NCBI GenBank assembly: GCA_002424305.1
Contig: DIQZ01000098.1
Coordinates: 23,386 to 44,594, forward strand
Reading direction: 5' to 3'
Source: Firmicutes bacterium UBA5449
GTDB lineage: Bacteria > Bacillota > SHA-98 > UBA4971
Length of the DNA stretch: 21,209 bases
The notes under the pieces are model-generated. The model had not been told where the DNA came from, did not search any database, and worked only from the letters and a program-made list of their open reading frames with translations. Of this stretch, positions 14,818-21,209 are shown one piece after another. Position 1 is the first letter of the stretch. Each line of letters opens with the position of its first letter. The translations under genes were made by a program, and so were the position numbers.

Positions 14818-15885
14818 TTACCTGCGTACCGATACTGTCCGATGGCGCTGTCCGGCAATCACCTGTTGAGCTTGGACTGCCGTGCGCTCTGCAATGTTTG
14901 CCCTCGTAGCTGCTACTTCCAGAATTTTCTCGATCAGATCCTCGAATGAGAGTCCGCTCGCCATGGCTGTCACCGGGAAAAGGCTGACAGTGGATAGTCC
15001 GGGCAGAGGATTTATCTCCAAGAAATTCGGGACTCCGGCACCATCGAGTCTAACGTCCACTCTGGCGAGGTCTCGACACTCAAGGGCTCGATAGGATTTT
15101 ACAGCTACGTCCAGGATAGCGTCGGCAAGTTCATCTGTGACAGGAGCCGGACATAGGAATTCCTCCATGTTATTGTGCTTAGTGTCGTAGCAATACACGA
15201 ACGATTCCGGTTGGGTCTCAACCATAGGACGGACTTCCATAATAGGGAAAACTGTGATATCACGGTTTCCAACTATTCCAACTGTAAATTCACGCCCTGG
15301 CAGAAACGCCTCTATAAGCGCAGGCTGCATATATGCAGTTGTTATCCAGCTCACCATGTCCCTAAGCCCTTGATAATCTACAACTTTAGATGAACCTCTC
15401 ACGCCTTTGCTGGACCCTTCATATGCAGGTTTTACAAAGAGTGGGTACGTTAGGGAATCTGTTCCGAGATTTTCAAGTTCATCCATACTGTTTACCTTTG
15501 CACACCATGGTGTCGGGATACCGCTTGCAGAGACAATAGCTTTAGTTACAGCCTTGTCAAGACAAACTGCCAGTGTAAGAGGATCAGAGCCTGTATATGG
15601 AATCCCTAACGAGTCAAGGACGGCAGGCACAATTGCTTCACGACATCTGCCTTCCCAACCTTCGGCGATATTGAACACAATATCTACGTTGAGTCTTTGC
15701 AATCTGGAAAGAAGTCCGGGGCGATATGGTATTTTGACAACGCGGTGTCCCCCGGCCCGTAGCGCTTTCGCTATACGGTCTACCGTAACTTGTTCTTCGA
15801 ATTCGGCGTCAGCGTCTTCAACTTCCGTGTCGGACCTGGGACAGTCTTTCTTTAAATTGTAGGCCAGACCTACAATAAATCCCAT
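14818..15885 (-). CDS. D-alanine-D-alanine ligase-like ATP-grasp enzyme
   Basis: An ATP-dependent carboxylate-amine ligase of 355 residues. The N-terminal region has FNIAEGWEGRCREA and LDSLGIPYTGSDPLTLA, the variant found in Ddl-like proteins. The ATP-grasp body shows LFVKPAYEGSSKGV (ATP-binding lysine), IEAFLPGREFTVGI, and the metal-binding ending VDVRLDGAGVPNFLEINPLPGL. The classic Ddl glycine loop (HGxxGEDG) is replaced by AEGWEGR, so the amino acid pair may differ from D-Ala-D-Ala. I chose the ATG at 15885 because GTGAGGG precedes it by six bases; the ATG two codons upstream abuts that Shine-Dalgarno. A promoter lies at 15929-15957. There are no peptidoglycan genes next door. Confidence 0.87.
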   Translation of the reverse strand: MGFIVGLAYNLKKDCPRSDTEVEDADAEFEEQVTVDRIAKALRAGGHRVVKIPYRPGLLSRLQRLNVDIVFNIAEGWEGRCREAIVPAVLDSLGIPYTGSDPLTLAVCLDKAVTKAIVSASGIPTPWCAKVNSMDELENLGTDSLTYPLFVKPAYEGSSKGVRGSSKVVDYQGLRDMVSWITTAYMQPALIEAFLPGREFTVGIVGNRDITVFPIMEVRPMVETQPESFVYCYDTKHNNMEEFLCPAPVTDELADAILDVAVKSYRALECRDLARVDVRLDGAGVPNFLEINPLPGLSTVSLFPVTAMASGLSFEDLIEKILEVAATRANIAERTAVQAQQVIAGQRHRTVSVRR

Positions 15886-15928
15886 GGTCATCCCTCACAT
15901 TCTCGTTGATTATCTTGCTCTCAAAAGT

Positions 15929-15959
15929 ATTTTATGACTATCTTAGGCTTCTGTCATAA
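15929..15959 (-). promoter_or_regulatory. Promoter of the ATP-grasp gene overlapped by a TTATGAC dyad
   Basis: On the minus strand: ATGACA (15957-15952), a 17-nt spacer and TAAAAT (15934-15929), each 5/6 to consensus. A perfect 7-bp dyad TTATGAC (15932-15938) / GTCATAA (15953-15959) has one arm on the -10 and one on the -35, as expected of a repressor operator. A third TTATGAC lies at 16164-16170 in the same gap. Confidence 0.55.
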
Positions 15960-16039
15960 CGGGAAAACACTTGCCTTTTCGGTAGACCTCGGTTTTCTGC
16001 CACCCTGCTTGGCTTAGAGTGTCGCCTCACAGGCCCCAT
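15938..16039 (-). CDS. Candidate small basic protein, 33 residues
   Basis: A short frame from ATG (16039) to TAG (15938). It is preceded by GGAGGTGATC (16049-16040), a ten-base complement to the 3' end of 16S rRNA and the strongest ribosome binding site in the window; the ATG follows GGAGG by five bases. The product starts MGPVRRHSKPSRVAENRG and ends RSLR. It has eight Arg and two Lys against one Glu and one Asp, with no Cys and no membrane segment, so it is strongly cationic and probably nucleic-acid or membrane binding. I do not recognise a family. It lies 52 nt upstream of the ATP-grasp gene on the same strand, and that gene's promoter overlaps its last codons. It could also be a chance frame; conservation in relatives would decide. 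Confidence 0.5.
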   Translation of the reverse strand: MGPVRRHSKPSRVAENRGLPKRQVFSRYDRSLR

Positions 16040-16180
16040 GATCACCTCCAAGACGCCTTCATGTGGCATCTGCCTTTTTCAGTAGTTGAGTTTACTCTCC
16101 TATAGAGTCATTGTCTACAGCCATTAGGCATCATTTTGAGGCGTTTTTGCCCAAAAAGCACTGTTATGACCACTGGTATG

Positions 16181-16230
16181 CTGAGGGCTTTCTAATAATT
16201 AATAGTTTAGGCTCTCAGTGCAATAAACTA
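16181..16230 (+). ncRNA. Candidate pseudoknot in the queT leader (possible riboswitch)
   Basis: Two interlocking helices: CTGAGGGC (16181-16188) with GCTCTCAG (16211-16218; one G-U), and TAGTTTA (16203-16209) with TAAACTA (16224-16230). The order of strands is that of an H-type pseudoknot, the fold used by class-I preQ1 riboswitches. The 3' end AATAAACTAAG resembles their A-rich tail plus CUAA. Loop 1 (14 nt) is longer and the tail loop (5 nt) shorter than that consensus, so it is not a clean match. It lies about 135 nt before queT. The rest of the gap (15886-16365) holds the small ORF, the ATP-grasp promoter and nothing else that I recognise. Confidence 0.35.
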
Positions 16231-16365
16231 AGAGTGCGGTAATTTGGCGATTGCAGGCTCAAGACAACTTGCACGGAGGACTTGTACAGCAAAAGGAGAA
16301 TAATACACAACACATGACACATGCGAGATATGACATATACATTAACTTAGCAAAGGTGTGTGCCG

Positions 16366-16863
16366 GTGAAAGGAAAACCGAACAGCAAAAAAGAGAAGAC
16401 CTTAAGAAGAATTGTGCGTGCCGGTGTGATCGCATCAGTCTACGTTGGCCTGACGTATGCCCTTGCTCCAATCAGTTTTGGCCAAGTTCAGCTTAGGGTA
16501 GCGGAGGCATTGACTGTGCTTCCAATACTTTATCCTGAAGCTGTACCCGCCTTATTCATCGGGTGTCTCTTGGCGAATCTCATGGGACCCTACGGGATTA
16601 TAGATATTGTGTTAGGCAGTCTCACCACACTATTGGCTGCTACACTTACCAGGAGGTTTAGGAAGAGTATTCTTGCATACTTTTGGCCAATAGCGCTTAA
16701 CGCATTTATTGTCAGTGCATACCTTAGTTTTTTGGCAGAGATAAAGGCAAGTTACTGGTTGTTTGTGCTTAGTATAGGGATGTCCGAAGCAGCTTCAGTG
16801 CTACTTATTGGAATCCCTCTCATCAGGTTTCTTCGTGCCTCATATCCTGACACAATCTCATGA
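16366..16863 (+). CDS. queT: QueT family queuosine-precursor transporter
   Basis: Integral membrane substrate-specificity (S) component, predicted to take up a queuosine precursor such as preQ1 with an energy-coupling factor module encoded elsewhere. About 165 residues with five to six hydrophobic segments. Family hallmarks are PISFGQVQLRVAEALTVLP and GPYGIIDIVLGSLTTLLAA. A Lys/Arg-rich cytoplasmic N-terminus precedes TM1. I prefer GTG 16366 with AAAGGTG seven bases upstream; a GTG at 16360 is also in frame but too close. No tRNA-queuosine biosynthesis genes are beside it. The upstream candidate pseudoknot may regulate it. Confidence 0.9.
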   Translation: MKGKPNSKKEKTLRRIVRAGVIASVYVGLTYALAPISFGQVQLRVAEALTVLPILYPEAVPALFIGCLLANLMGPYGIIDIVLGSLTTLLAATLTRRFRKSILAYFWPIALNAFIVSAYLSFLAEIKASYWLFVLSIGMSEAASVLLIGIPLIRFLRASYPDTIS

Positions 16864-16939
16864 GGGATGAAGCCTTGTGTTATTAGATAGTATCGCAGAG
16901 TATTGAAATCAAGTATTACCATAAGGAGAGATGGCGTAA

Positions 16940-17506
16940 ATGGCTAAGATAAGGGCTAAGCTGAAAAACTACCTTTATCCAATTCCTGCGGTTCCCGTTA
17001 GCTGTACCGGAAGCGATGGACGTCCGAATATTATCACGGTAGCATGGACAGGTGTGGCTTGTGGGACACCGCCCATGGTATCCATAGCGGTCAATCTTAT
17101 GAGATATTCTCATGGCCTTATTAAGGAAACAGGGGCATTTTGCATCAATATCCCTGATAATGACATGCTCCATGCTACTGACTACTGTGGTAATGTATCA
17201 GGTAGGGACGTAGATAAGTTCGAGGAGCTGGGGCTCACCCCGGTGAAAGGCGACGAAACAGACTGCCATTACATTGATGAATGTCCTGTTAATATGGAGT
17301 GTCGCATCAAGCATGAGCTCGTCCTTGGCAGCCACGAACTATTCATAGGGGAGGTAGTGGCAGTCCACGTTCGGGAAGGCGCGCTTACACCTGAGGGAAA
17401 GATCAACATGAATTCTCTGGAGCTCTTTACATACATAGGTCCTGAGTATTACGGTATCGGTAAGAAGCTGGGGCAATACGGGTATTCTGTAAGCAAGCAC
17501 TCCTGA
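16940..17506 (+). CDS. Flavin reductase family protein (FMN-binding)
   Basis: A 188-residue cytoplasmic protein of the flavin reductase-like / FMN-binding split-barrel family, which binds FMN and reduces flavin or other acceptors with NAD(P)H, or acts as a flavoredoxin-like electron carrier. Typical features: PVPVSCTGSDGRPNIITVAWTG near residue 20, then CGTPPMVSIAV, GAFCINIP and the C-terminal LELFTYIGPEYYGIGK. Several cysteines are present but no clustered Fe-S motif. The ATG at 16940 has AAGGAG 11 bases upstream, a rather long spacer. It follows queT by 76 nt with no clear terminator, so cotranscription is possible. The physiological acceptor is unknown. Confidence 0.88.
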   Translation: MAKIRAKLKNYLYPIPAVPVSCTGSDGRPNIITVAWTGVACGTPPMVSIAVNLMRYSHGLIKETGAFCINIPDNDMLHATDYCGNVSGRDVDKFEELGLTPVKGDETDCHYIDECPVNMECRIKHELVLGSHELFIGEVVAVHVREGALTPEGKINMNSLELFTYIGPEYYGIGKKLGQYGYSVSKHS

Positions 17507-17599
17507 TAGTGGAATCCCGGTATGACGTCCCCGATAGACCATAGCTTGCTTTGCATTGAAGGGAACGAAGCTGTGTTAGCGTAGGCAGGGGACTTAAAC

Positions 17600-18316
17600 A
17601 TGTGCCATTCAGAGGTCAAACAGGTGAACATAATCAACATGAGAGACCGAAGGCATGCAGGTGTTTTCGCATGGCGAGTCCTTCTCGTTGCAATAGCATT
17701 GGTTTTTCTCTTAGTCTTCCCTCTGCTGCAAGCTGCGCTGTTTCAAGTAGAAGCAAGGCAGGCGCAAGAACCGGGTTCCAATGTGGATTGGAAGAGCATC
17801 CTGGAAAGCGTTGATAGAAGCTCTGAGCGAGATCTTGATGCTCATCTGATGCTGTCCGTATCCTTTGCAAACCTTGGCATGATTCCCGAAGCCACAACAG
17901 AGTTTCGAATGATCGAATCTTTCGGACATGATGAATTCGGGGAGAGAGTAATACGTGAAAACGACGCGCGAGTCAAGGATTCGCCTAATGATATTGTCAG
18001 TCTCAACAAGTTAGCTTTCGCGTACTACGCTTTTGGTGATTATCCTAAGTCTGTAGATTGTTTTCAGGCTCTGATGAGGTTAGAGCCTATGAACATATGG
18101 ATCCATCATTACTATGCATACAGCTTGTCCAGGGTTGATCGGATGGACGAGGCTATAGATGTTCTCAAAGCTGCGCTGGCAATAGATCCCTCGAATGAGT
18201 ATACTCATCTTCTGCTAGGCCTCGCATATCGAGAAAAAGGTTGGCACTTGTTGTCAGTTCTGGAACTTGCAAGAGGGCGAAATGCTGTCCGTGAGCTTTC
18301 CAGGCTGGTTGAGTAA
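17600..18316 (+). CDS. Membrane-anchored TPR-repeat protein
   Basis: A 238-residue protein with one N-terminal membrane segment (about residues 22-47, VFAWRVLLVAIALVFLLVFPLL) and a predicted outside-facing helical domain of about three to four tetratricopeptide repeats. The clearest are around SLNKLAFAYYAFGDYPKSVDCF, WIHHYYAYSLSRVDRMDEAIDVL and YTHLLLGLAYREKGW. TPR domains hold protein partners; no enzyme motif is seen. The ATG at 17600 follows AGGGGA at good spacing; an in-frame GTG at 17624 with GAGGT upstream and an ATG at 17639 are alternatives. No specific function can be assigned. Confidence 0.8.
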   Translation: MCHSEVKQVNIINMRDRRHAGVFAWRVLLVAIALVFLLVFPLLQAALFQVEARQAQEPGSNVDWKSILESVDRSSERDLDAHLMLSVSFANLGMIPEATTEFRMIESFGHDEFGERVIRENDARVKDSPNDIVSLNKLAFAYYAFGDYPKSVDCFQALMRLEPMNIWIHHYYAYSLSRVDRMDEAIDVLKAALAIDPSNEYTHLLLGLAYREKGWHLLSVLELARGRNAVRELSRLVE

Positions 18317-18415
18317 GCCGGTCTACGCCGGTCTCGTGGACATGCCCTTGACTGTTGTCTATGGATGCTACGGTTGTTTACGGATGCCAATAATCAGGAA
18401 GAACGGGGGATTGAG

Positions 18416-19762
18416 ATGTCAGAGATAGCGCGTAAAGAGAATACAGACATTCTCATTGAAGGTGCAACTATAATATCTTGTGGCCTTGGGGGTTGTAATG
18501 AGAAAGTTGCCGTCCTGGACGAAGGCGCTATTGCCATAGATGGTGATAGGATTGTATATGTGGGTCCGTCACCTGCTCCAGATGAGTTTCGTGATGCCGC
18601 AAAAAGGATAGATGCATCTCATCTGATAGCCCTTCCCGGCTTTGTAAATGCTCATACTCACGCAGCTATGACCCTTCTTCGGGGATACGCTGATGATATG
18701 GTTCTTATGGAATGGCTACAGGAGAAAATTTGGCCTATTGAGGCTCATTTGGGCTCAGAAGATGTATATTGGGGTGCAATGTTAGCATGCATTGAAATGA
18801 TCAGAGCCGGTGTCACTACATTTGCAGATCAGTATTTCTTCATGGAGGACACTGCGAGAGCAGCAAGGGATACAGGTATTCGCGCCTGCTTATCCAGGGG
18901 GCTTATTGCTACATCACCTAATTCTGATACAGCTCTCAGAGAGAACATAGAATTATGTCAAGGTTGGGACGGGGAGGCAGACGGTCGCATAACAACCATG
19001 CTTGGTCCTCATGCCCCGTACACGTGTCCTGTGGACTTCCTCGAGAAAGTGATGGAAGCTGCGAATGAGCTTGGGGTAGGTATGCACATACACTTATCAG
19101 AGACATTAGGTGAGGTAGAAGAGTCCCGAGCTAAACATTGTGGTATGTCTCCTATTGAGCTTATGGACAGTATCGGTCTTTTTGAGTTTCAGACACTTGC
19201 TGCCCATTGTGTCCATGTCTCCGATAAAGATATTGAAATACTCAGCGCAAAAGGAGTTGGGGTCGCCCATAACCCCGGCAGTAATATGAAAATAGCGTCA
19301 GGAACAGCACCTGTCCCTGACATGCTAAAAGCAGGTGTAAAAGTAGGATTGGGTACAGACGGGGCTTCAAGCAACAATAACCTGGATGTACTTGAAGAAG
19401 CCAGACTGGCTGCATTTCTTCACAAATTAGCAAACAATGACCCGACTGTCATTCCTGCAGGGCAAGCCCTAGTCATGGCTACACTCGGAGGAGCAAAGGC
19501 TATGGGGATGGCGTCTGACATAGGTTCTCTGGAGCCCGGCAAGAAGGCTGACATAATCTTACTTGATACAACCAAGCCGCATATGTATCCCAAGCATGAT
19601 CTGACATCCCACATCATATACTCTGCAAGAGCAAGCGATGTTGCAACTGTTATTATCAATGGGAAATTAGTTATGGAAGACAGTATCTTAATTGCCATAG
19701 ATGAGCAAAAGATCCTTAGGATGGCAGATGAGAGGGCAAAGGCTCTTGTAGCAAAAGCTTGA
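18416..19762 (+). CDS. mtaD: Amidohydrolase, MTA/SAH (or 5'-deoxyadenosine) deaminase type
   Basis: A cytoplasmic metal-dependent purine-nucleoside deaminase of 448 residues that hydrolyses the 6-amino group of 5'-methylthioadenosine, S-adenosylhomocysteine or 5'-deoxyadenosine, in SAM by-product salvage. TIM-barrel metal ligands are visible: His80-x-His82 (NAHTHAAMTLLRG), the HIHLSET segment (His224/His226), AAHCVH (His264/His267) and Asp315 in GTDGASSNNN. N- and C-terminal strands form the usual small beta-sandwich, ending LVMEDSI. The ATG at 18416 follows GGGGGA five bases upstream; an in-frame ATG at 18365 has no Shine-Dalgarno. A terminator follows at 19791-19830. The family is clear; the preferred nucleoside is not. 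Confidence 0.92.
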   Translation: MSEIARKENTDILIEGATIISCGLGGCNEKVAVLDEGAIAIDGDRIVYVGPSPAPDEFRDAAKRIDASHLIALPGFVNAHTHAAMTLLRGYADDMVLMEWLQEKIWPIEAHLGSEDVYWGAMLACIEMIRAGVTTFADQYFFMEDTARAARDTGIRACLSRGLIATSPNSDTALRENIELCQGWDGEADGRITTMLGPHAPYTCPVDFLEKVMEAANELGVGMHIHLSETLGEVEESRAKHCGMSPIELMDSIGLFEFQTLAAHCVHVSDKDIEILSAKGVGVAHNPGSNMKIASGTAPVPDMLKAGVKVGLGTDGASSNNNLDVLEEARLAAFLHKLANNDPTVIPAGQALVMATLGGAKAMGMASDIGSLEPGKKADIILLDTTKPHMYPKHDLTSHIIYSARASDVATVIINGKLVMEDSILIAIDEQKILRMADERAKALVAKA

Positions 19763-19790
19763 CGATTCTAAGACTACCCTTCGTCCAAGA

Positions 19791-19830
19791 AGTCCTGTAG
19801 TGTTTTGCAACCTATAGGACTCATCTTTTT
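19791..19830 (+). terminator. Rho-independent terminator after the deaminase gene
   Basis: AGTCCTGTAG (19791-19800) pairs with CTATAGGACT (19812-19821; one G-U) around an 11-nt loop, and CATCTTTTT follows. It separates the deaminase transcript from spoIIP and directly abuts the predicted spoIIP promoter. Confidence 0.75.
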
Positions 19831-19851
19831 GTCATGAATATTCCATACTAT
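19821..19851 (+). promoter_or_regulatory. SigE-like sporulation promoter of spoIIP
   Basis: TCATCTT (19821-19827; 6/7 of the SigE -35 TCATATT), a 16-nt spacer and CATACTAT (19844-19851; close to CATACAAT). In Bacillus subtilis spoIIP is under mother-cell SigE, which this supports. The spacer is one to two bases longer than typical. Confidence 0.45.
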
Positions 19852-19912
19852 ACAGGTAAGAACATAAAGTGTTGTCACAGAGAAATCTGTATAGGAAGGG
19901 ATAGAAATATTC

Positions 19913-21082
19913 GTGGCAAAACGGGTTGTTTTAATTATCCTATTCTTCACAGTTCTATCTCAAATGTGGATATCGCCTGTCCGGGCCGGAGGCGTTGAGG
20001 ACACGTCGCAGTGGTACACCATAACTGATGAGGACACAAAAGAAGTGCTGATGGAGACTTGTCATGTTGTGACGGTAGGCGATGAGTTCGTAGATGAGGG
20101 AAACCATAGATACCGTGTAACTCGGGTAGAGGGGCATACCGCATTGGCAGGATTCCTTGGTACAGTTGATGTGGAAACCCATGCCTTGGCTTTTCAAGCT
20201 GCAATGTGTCTTAGATTGGGATTCGCTCGTATTGGGTTGACGCCTGCATCCACCCGAGCACCTTCAGGACGTGTTGTGGCAATTTATCATACACATAGTG
20301 ACGAATCATATATTCCCACCAGTGGTTCGTCTTCAGTTACGCCACGTGGTGATGTTTATGATGTTGGTGCGGTCATATCAGCCAGTCTGCGCAATGCTGT
20401 GGGTTTGAAGAGCGTCCATTCATGGGAATCGCATCTGCCTCATGACGGTTCAGCGTATGCTCGTTCCAGACGCACCGCTGTTTCTCTACTTAAGAAGAAT
20501 CCCGATGCTATTCTTGATCTCCACAGAGATGCGGCTCCTCTCAGTGCCTATGCTACTACTGTAATGGGTAAGCCAGGCGCGAAAGTCATGATTGTTCTTG
20601 GCAGACAGAACCCGAATCTCAAAGTCAATGAGCAGTTCGCTTTCGCGCTGAAAAGTTATGCGGACAAGCAGTTTCCGGGTTTCGTACGAGGTATATTCTA
20701 TGGAGATTCCACATTTAATCAGGATCTTTCACCTCGAGCCTTACTTTTTGAGATGGGATCCCATGAGAATAGCAAAGAGGCAGCAGAGCGGGTTATGGTA
20801 AATTTCATCAATTCTATTCCTGCTGTGCTCTACGGGGTTACCCCGGAAGGCCGCACTGCTGAAGGCGAAGCTGCGCGACGTGCCCGAGGTGAAGGGGGCG
20901 TAGCCGCGTCCACAATTGTATCGATAATTCTCTTGGTCCTGATAGGCGGTGCCGTATTTCTCTTGTTAAATGAGAAAGACTTCAGTAGTGTCATGGCAAG
21001 ACTAAAAAGATTCAAAGAGGTTGAATTGAGAGAATTTATGGATACCGAGGGAAAATCAGGGCAGCCTGAAGATAAAGGCTGA
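19913..21082 (+). CDS. spoIIP: Stage II sporulation protein P (SpoIIP), cell-wall amidase/endopeptidase
   Basis: A peptidoglycan hydrolase that works with SpoIID and SpoIIM to thin septal wall and drive engulfment of the forespore. 389 residues: an N-terminal hydrophobic signal (1-25, VLIILFFTVLSQMW then a possible cleavage after VRA), a variable region, then the SpoIIP domain. Putative zinc/catalytic residues are His126-x-His128 and Glu131 (YHTHSDESYIP), His204 (DLHRDAAP) and Glu280 (LLFEMGSHENSKEAA). A second membrane segment follows the domain (about 327-350, TIVSIILLVLIGGAVFLLL) with a charged tail; the B. subtilis protein has only an N-terminal anchor as far as I know. The GTG at 19913 follows AGGAAGGG. 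No gpr protease gene precedes it, unlike in Bacillus. Confidence 0.93.
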   Translation: MAKRVVLIILFFTVLSQMWISPVRAGGVEDTSQWYTITDEDTKEVLMETCHVVTVGDEFVDEGNHRYRVTRVEGHTALAGFLGTVDVETHALAFQAAMCLRLGFARIGLTPASTRAPSGRVVAIYHTHSDESYIPTSGSSSVTPRGDVYDVGAVISASLRNAVGLKSVHSWESHLPHDGSAYARSRRTAVSLLKKNPDAILDLHRDAAPLSAYATTVMGKPGAKVMIVLGRQNPNLKVNEQFAFALKSYADKQFPGFVRGIFYGDSTFNQDLSPRALLFEMGSHENSKEAAERVMVNFINSIPAVLYGVTPEGRTAEGEAARRARGEGGVAASTIVSIILLVLIGGAVFLLLNEKDFSSVMARLKRFKEVELREFMDTEGKSGQPEDKG

Positions 21083-21209
21083 CCTTGCCATAGCTTGCTT
21101 CTGTTGTGTTGAACTTTTGTGGTTTTTCCTCATACTGAACTCTTGAGGTTGAAATTACATCTATACACTTTGGGCTGCTCAGGCAGACTATGTACATAAA
21201 CTGTGAAAC

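Noticed and set aside
15407..15862. 151-codon open frame on the plus strand
   Set aside because: Antisense to the ATP-grasp enzyme, whose motifs are intact; the product is Ser/Arg-rich and unrecognisable.
16250..16365. Class-II preQ1 riboswitch near the queT RBS
   Set aside because: CAAAAGGAGAA at 16289-16299 recalls its 3' end, but the required upstream hairpin and loop pairing are not present and it is about 67 nt from the start codon.
16251..16496. Plus-strand frame in the queT leader, including an ATG at 16314
   Set aside because: The Shine-Dalgarno spacing is too long and the frame runs about 130 nt into queT out of frame.
17539..21100. 13-mer CCATAGCTTGCTT repeated at 17539-17551 and 21088-21100
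   Set aside because: A 13-base match is expected a few times by chance in a window this long; no further shared sequence flanks it.
21083..21209. Terminator after spoIIP
   Set aside because: Only a 5-bp CCTCA/TGAGG pairing with an 11-nt loop and no clear T-run after it; too weak to call. Nothing else is seen to the window end.

Overview
The window looks like chromosomal DNA from an endospore-forming Bacillota, most likely a Clostridia-type lineage. The support is a SpoIIP sporulation amidase (19913-21082), a DUF1657 spore-associated small protein (6174-6443), Gram-positive style Shine-Dalgarno sequences with many GTG/TTG starts, a QueT-type queuosine-precursor transporter, and a glycogen (granulose-like) enzyme set. 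I see no rRNA, tRNA, CRISPR array, transposase or phage gene. The gene content reads as ordinary core or accessory chromosome rather than a mobile island.

Layout: 1-1653 is the 3' part of a P-type cation ATPase. 1822-3000 is a membrane diguanylate cyclase behind a long perfect inverted repeat. 3154-4830 (minus) is a short-type alpha-glucan phosphorylase with its own promoter and terminator. 5064-6041 is a TGS-domain GTPase, convergent with the DUF1657 gene. 6669-9817 is a compact run of DUF2148 Fe-S protein, GalT-family uridylyltransferase and glycogen synthase. 9991-14633 holds an MFS exporter, an Lrp/AsnC regulator and a complete three-gene ABC importer (binding protein, permease, ATPase), closed by a strong terminator. 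14818-15885 (minus) is a D-Ala-D-Ala ligase-like ATP-grasp enzyme, separated from queT (16366-16863) by the only long gap. 16940-21082 carries a flavin reductase, a membrane TPR protein, an MTA/SAH-type deaminase and spoIIP.

Functional themes: glucan storage and mobilisation (GlgP, GlgA, GalT), second-messenger signalling (GGDEF), amino-acid-type import beside an Lrp regulator, nucleoside and queuosine salvage (deaminase, QueT), and sporulation (SpoIIP, DUF1657).

The most interesting non-coding or overlooked signals are in the 480-nt gap between the ATP-grasp gene and queT. It holds (a) an unlisted 33-codon, very basic minus-strand ORF with a ten-base Shine-Dalgarno, (b) an operator-like TTATGAC dyad sitting on the ATP-grasp promoter with a third copy nearby, and (c) two interlocking helices that could form a pseudoknot in the queT leader. 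Other signals are the 20-bp perfect inverted repeat and the RBS-enclosing hairpin upstream of the diguanylate cyclase, and a terminator that abuts a SigE-like promoter in front of spoIIP.
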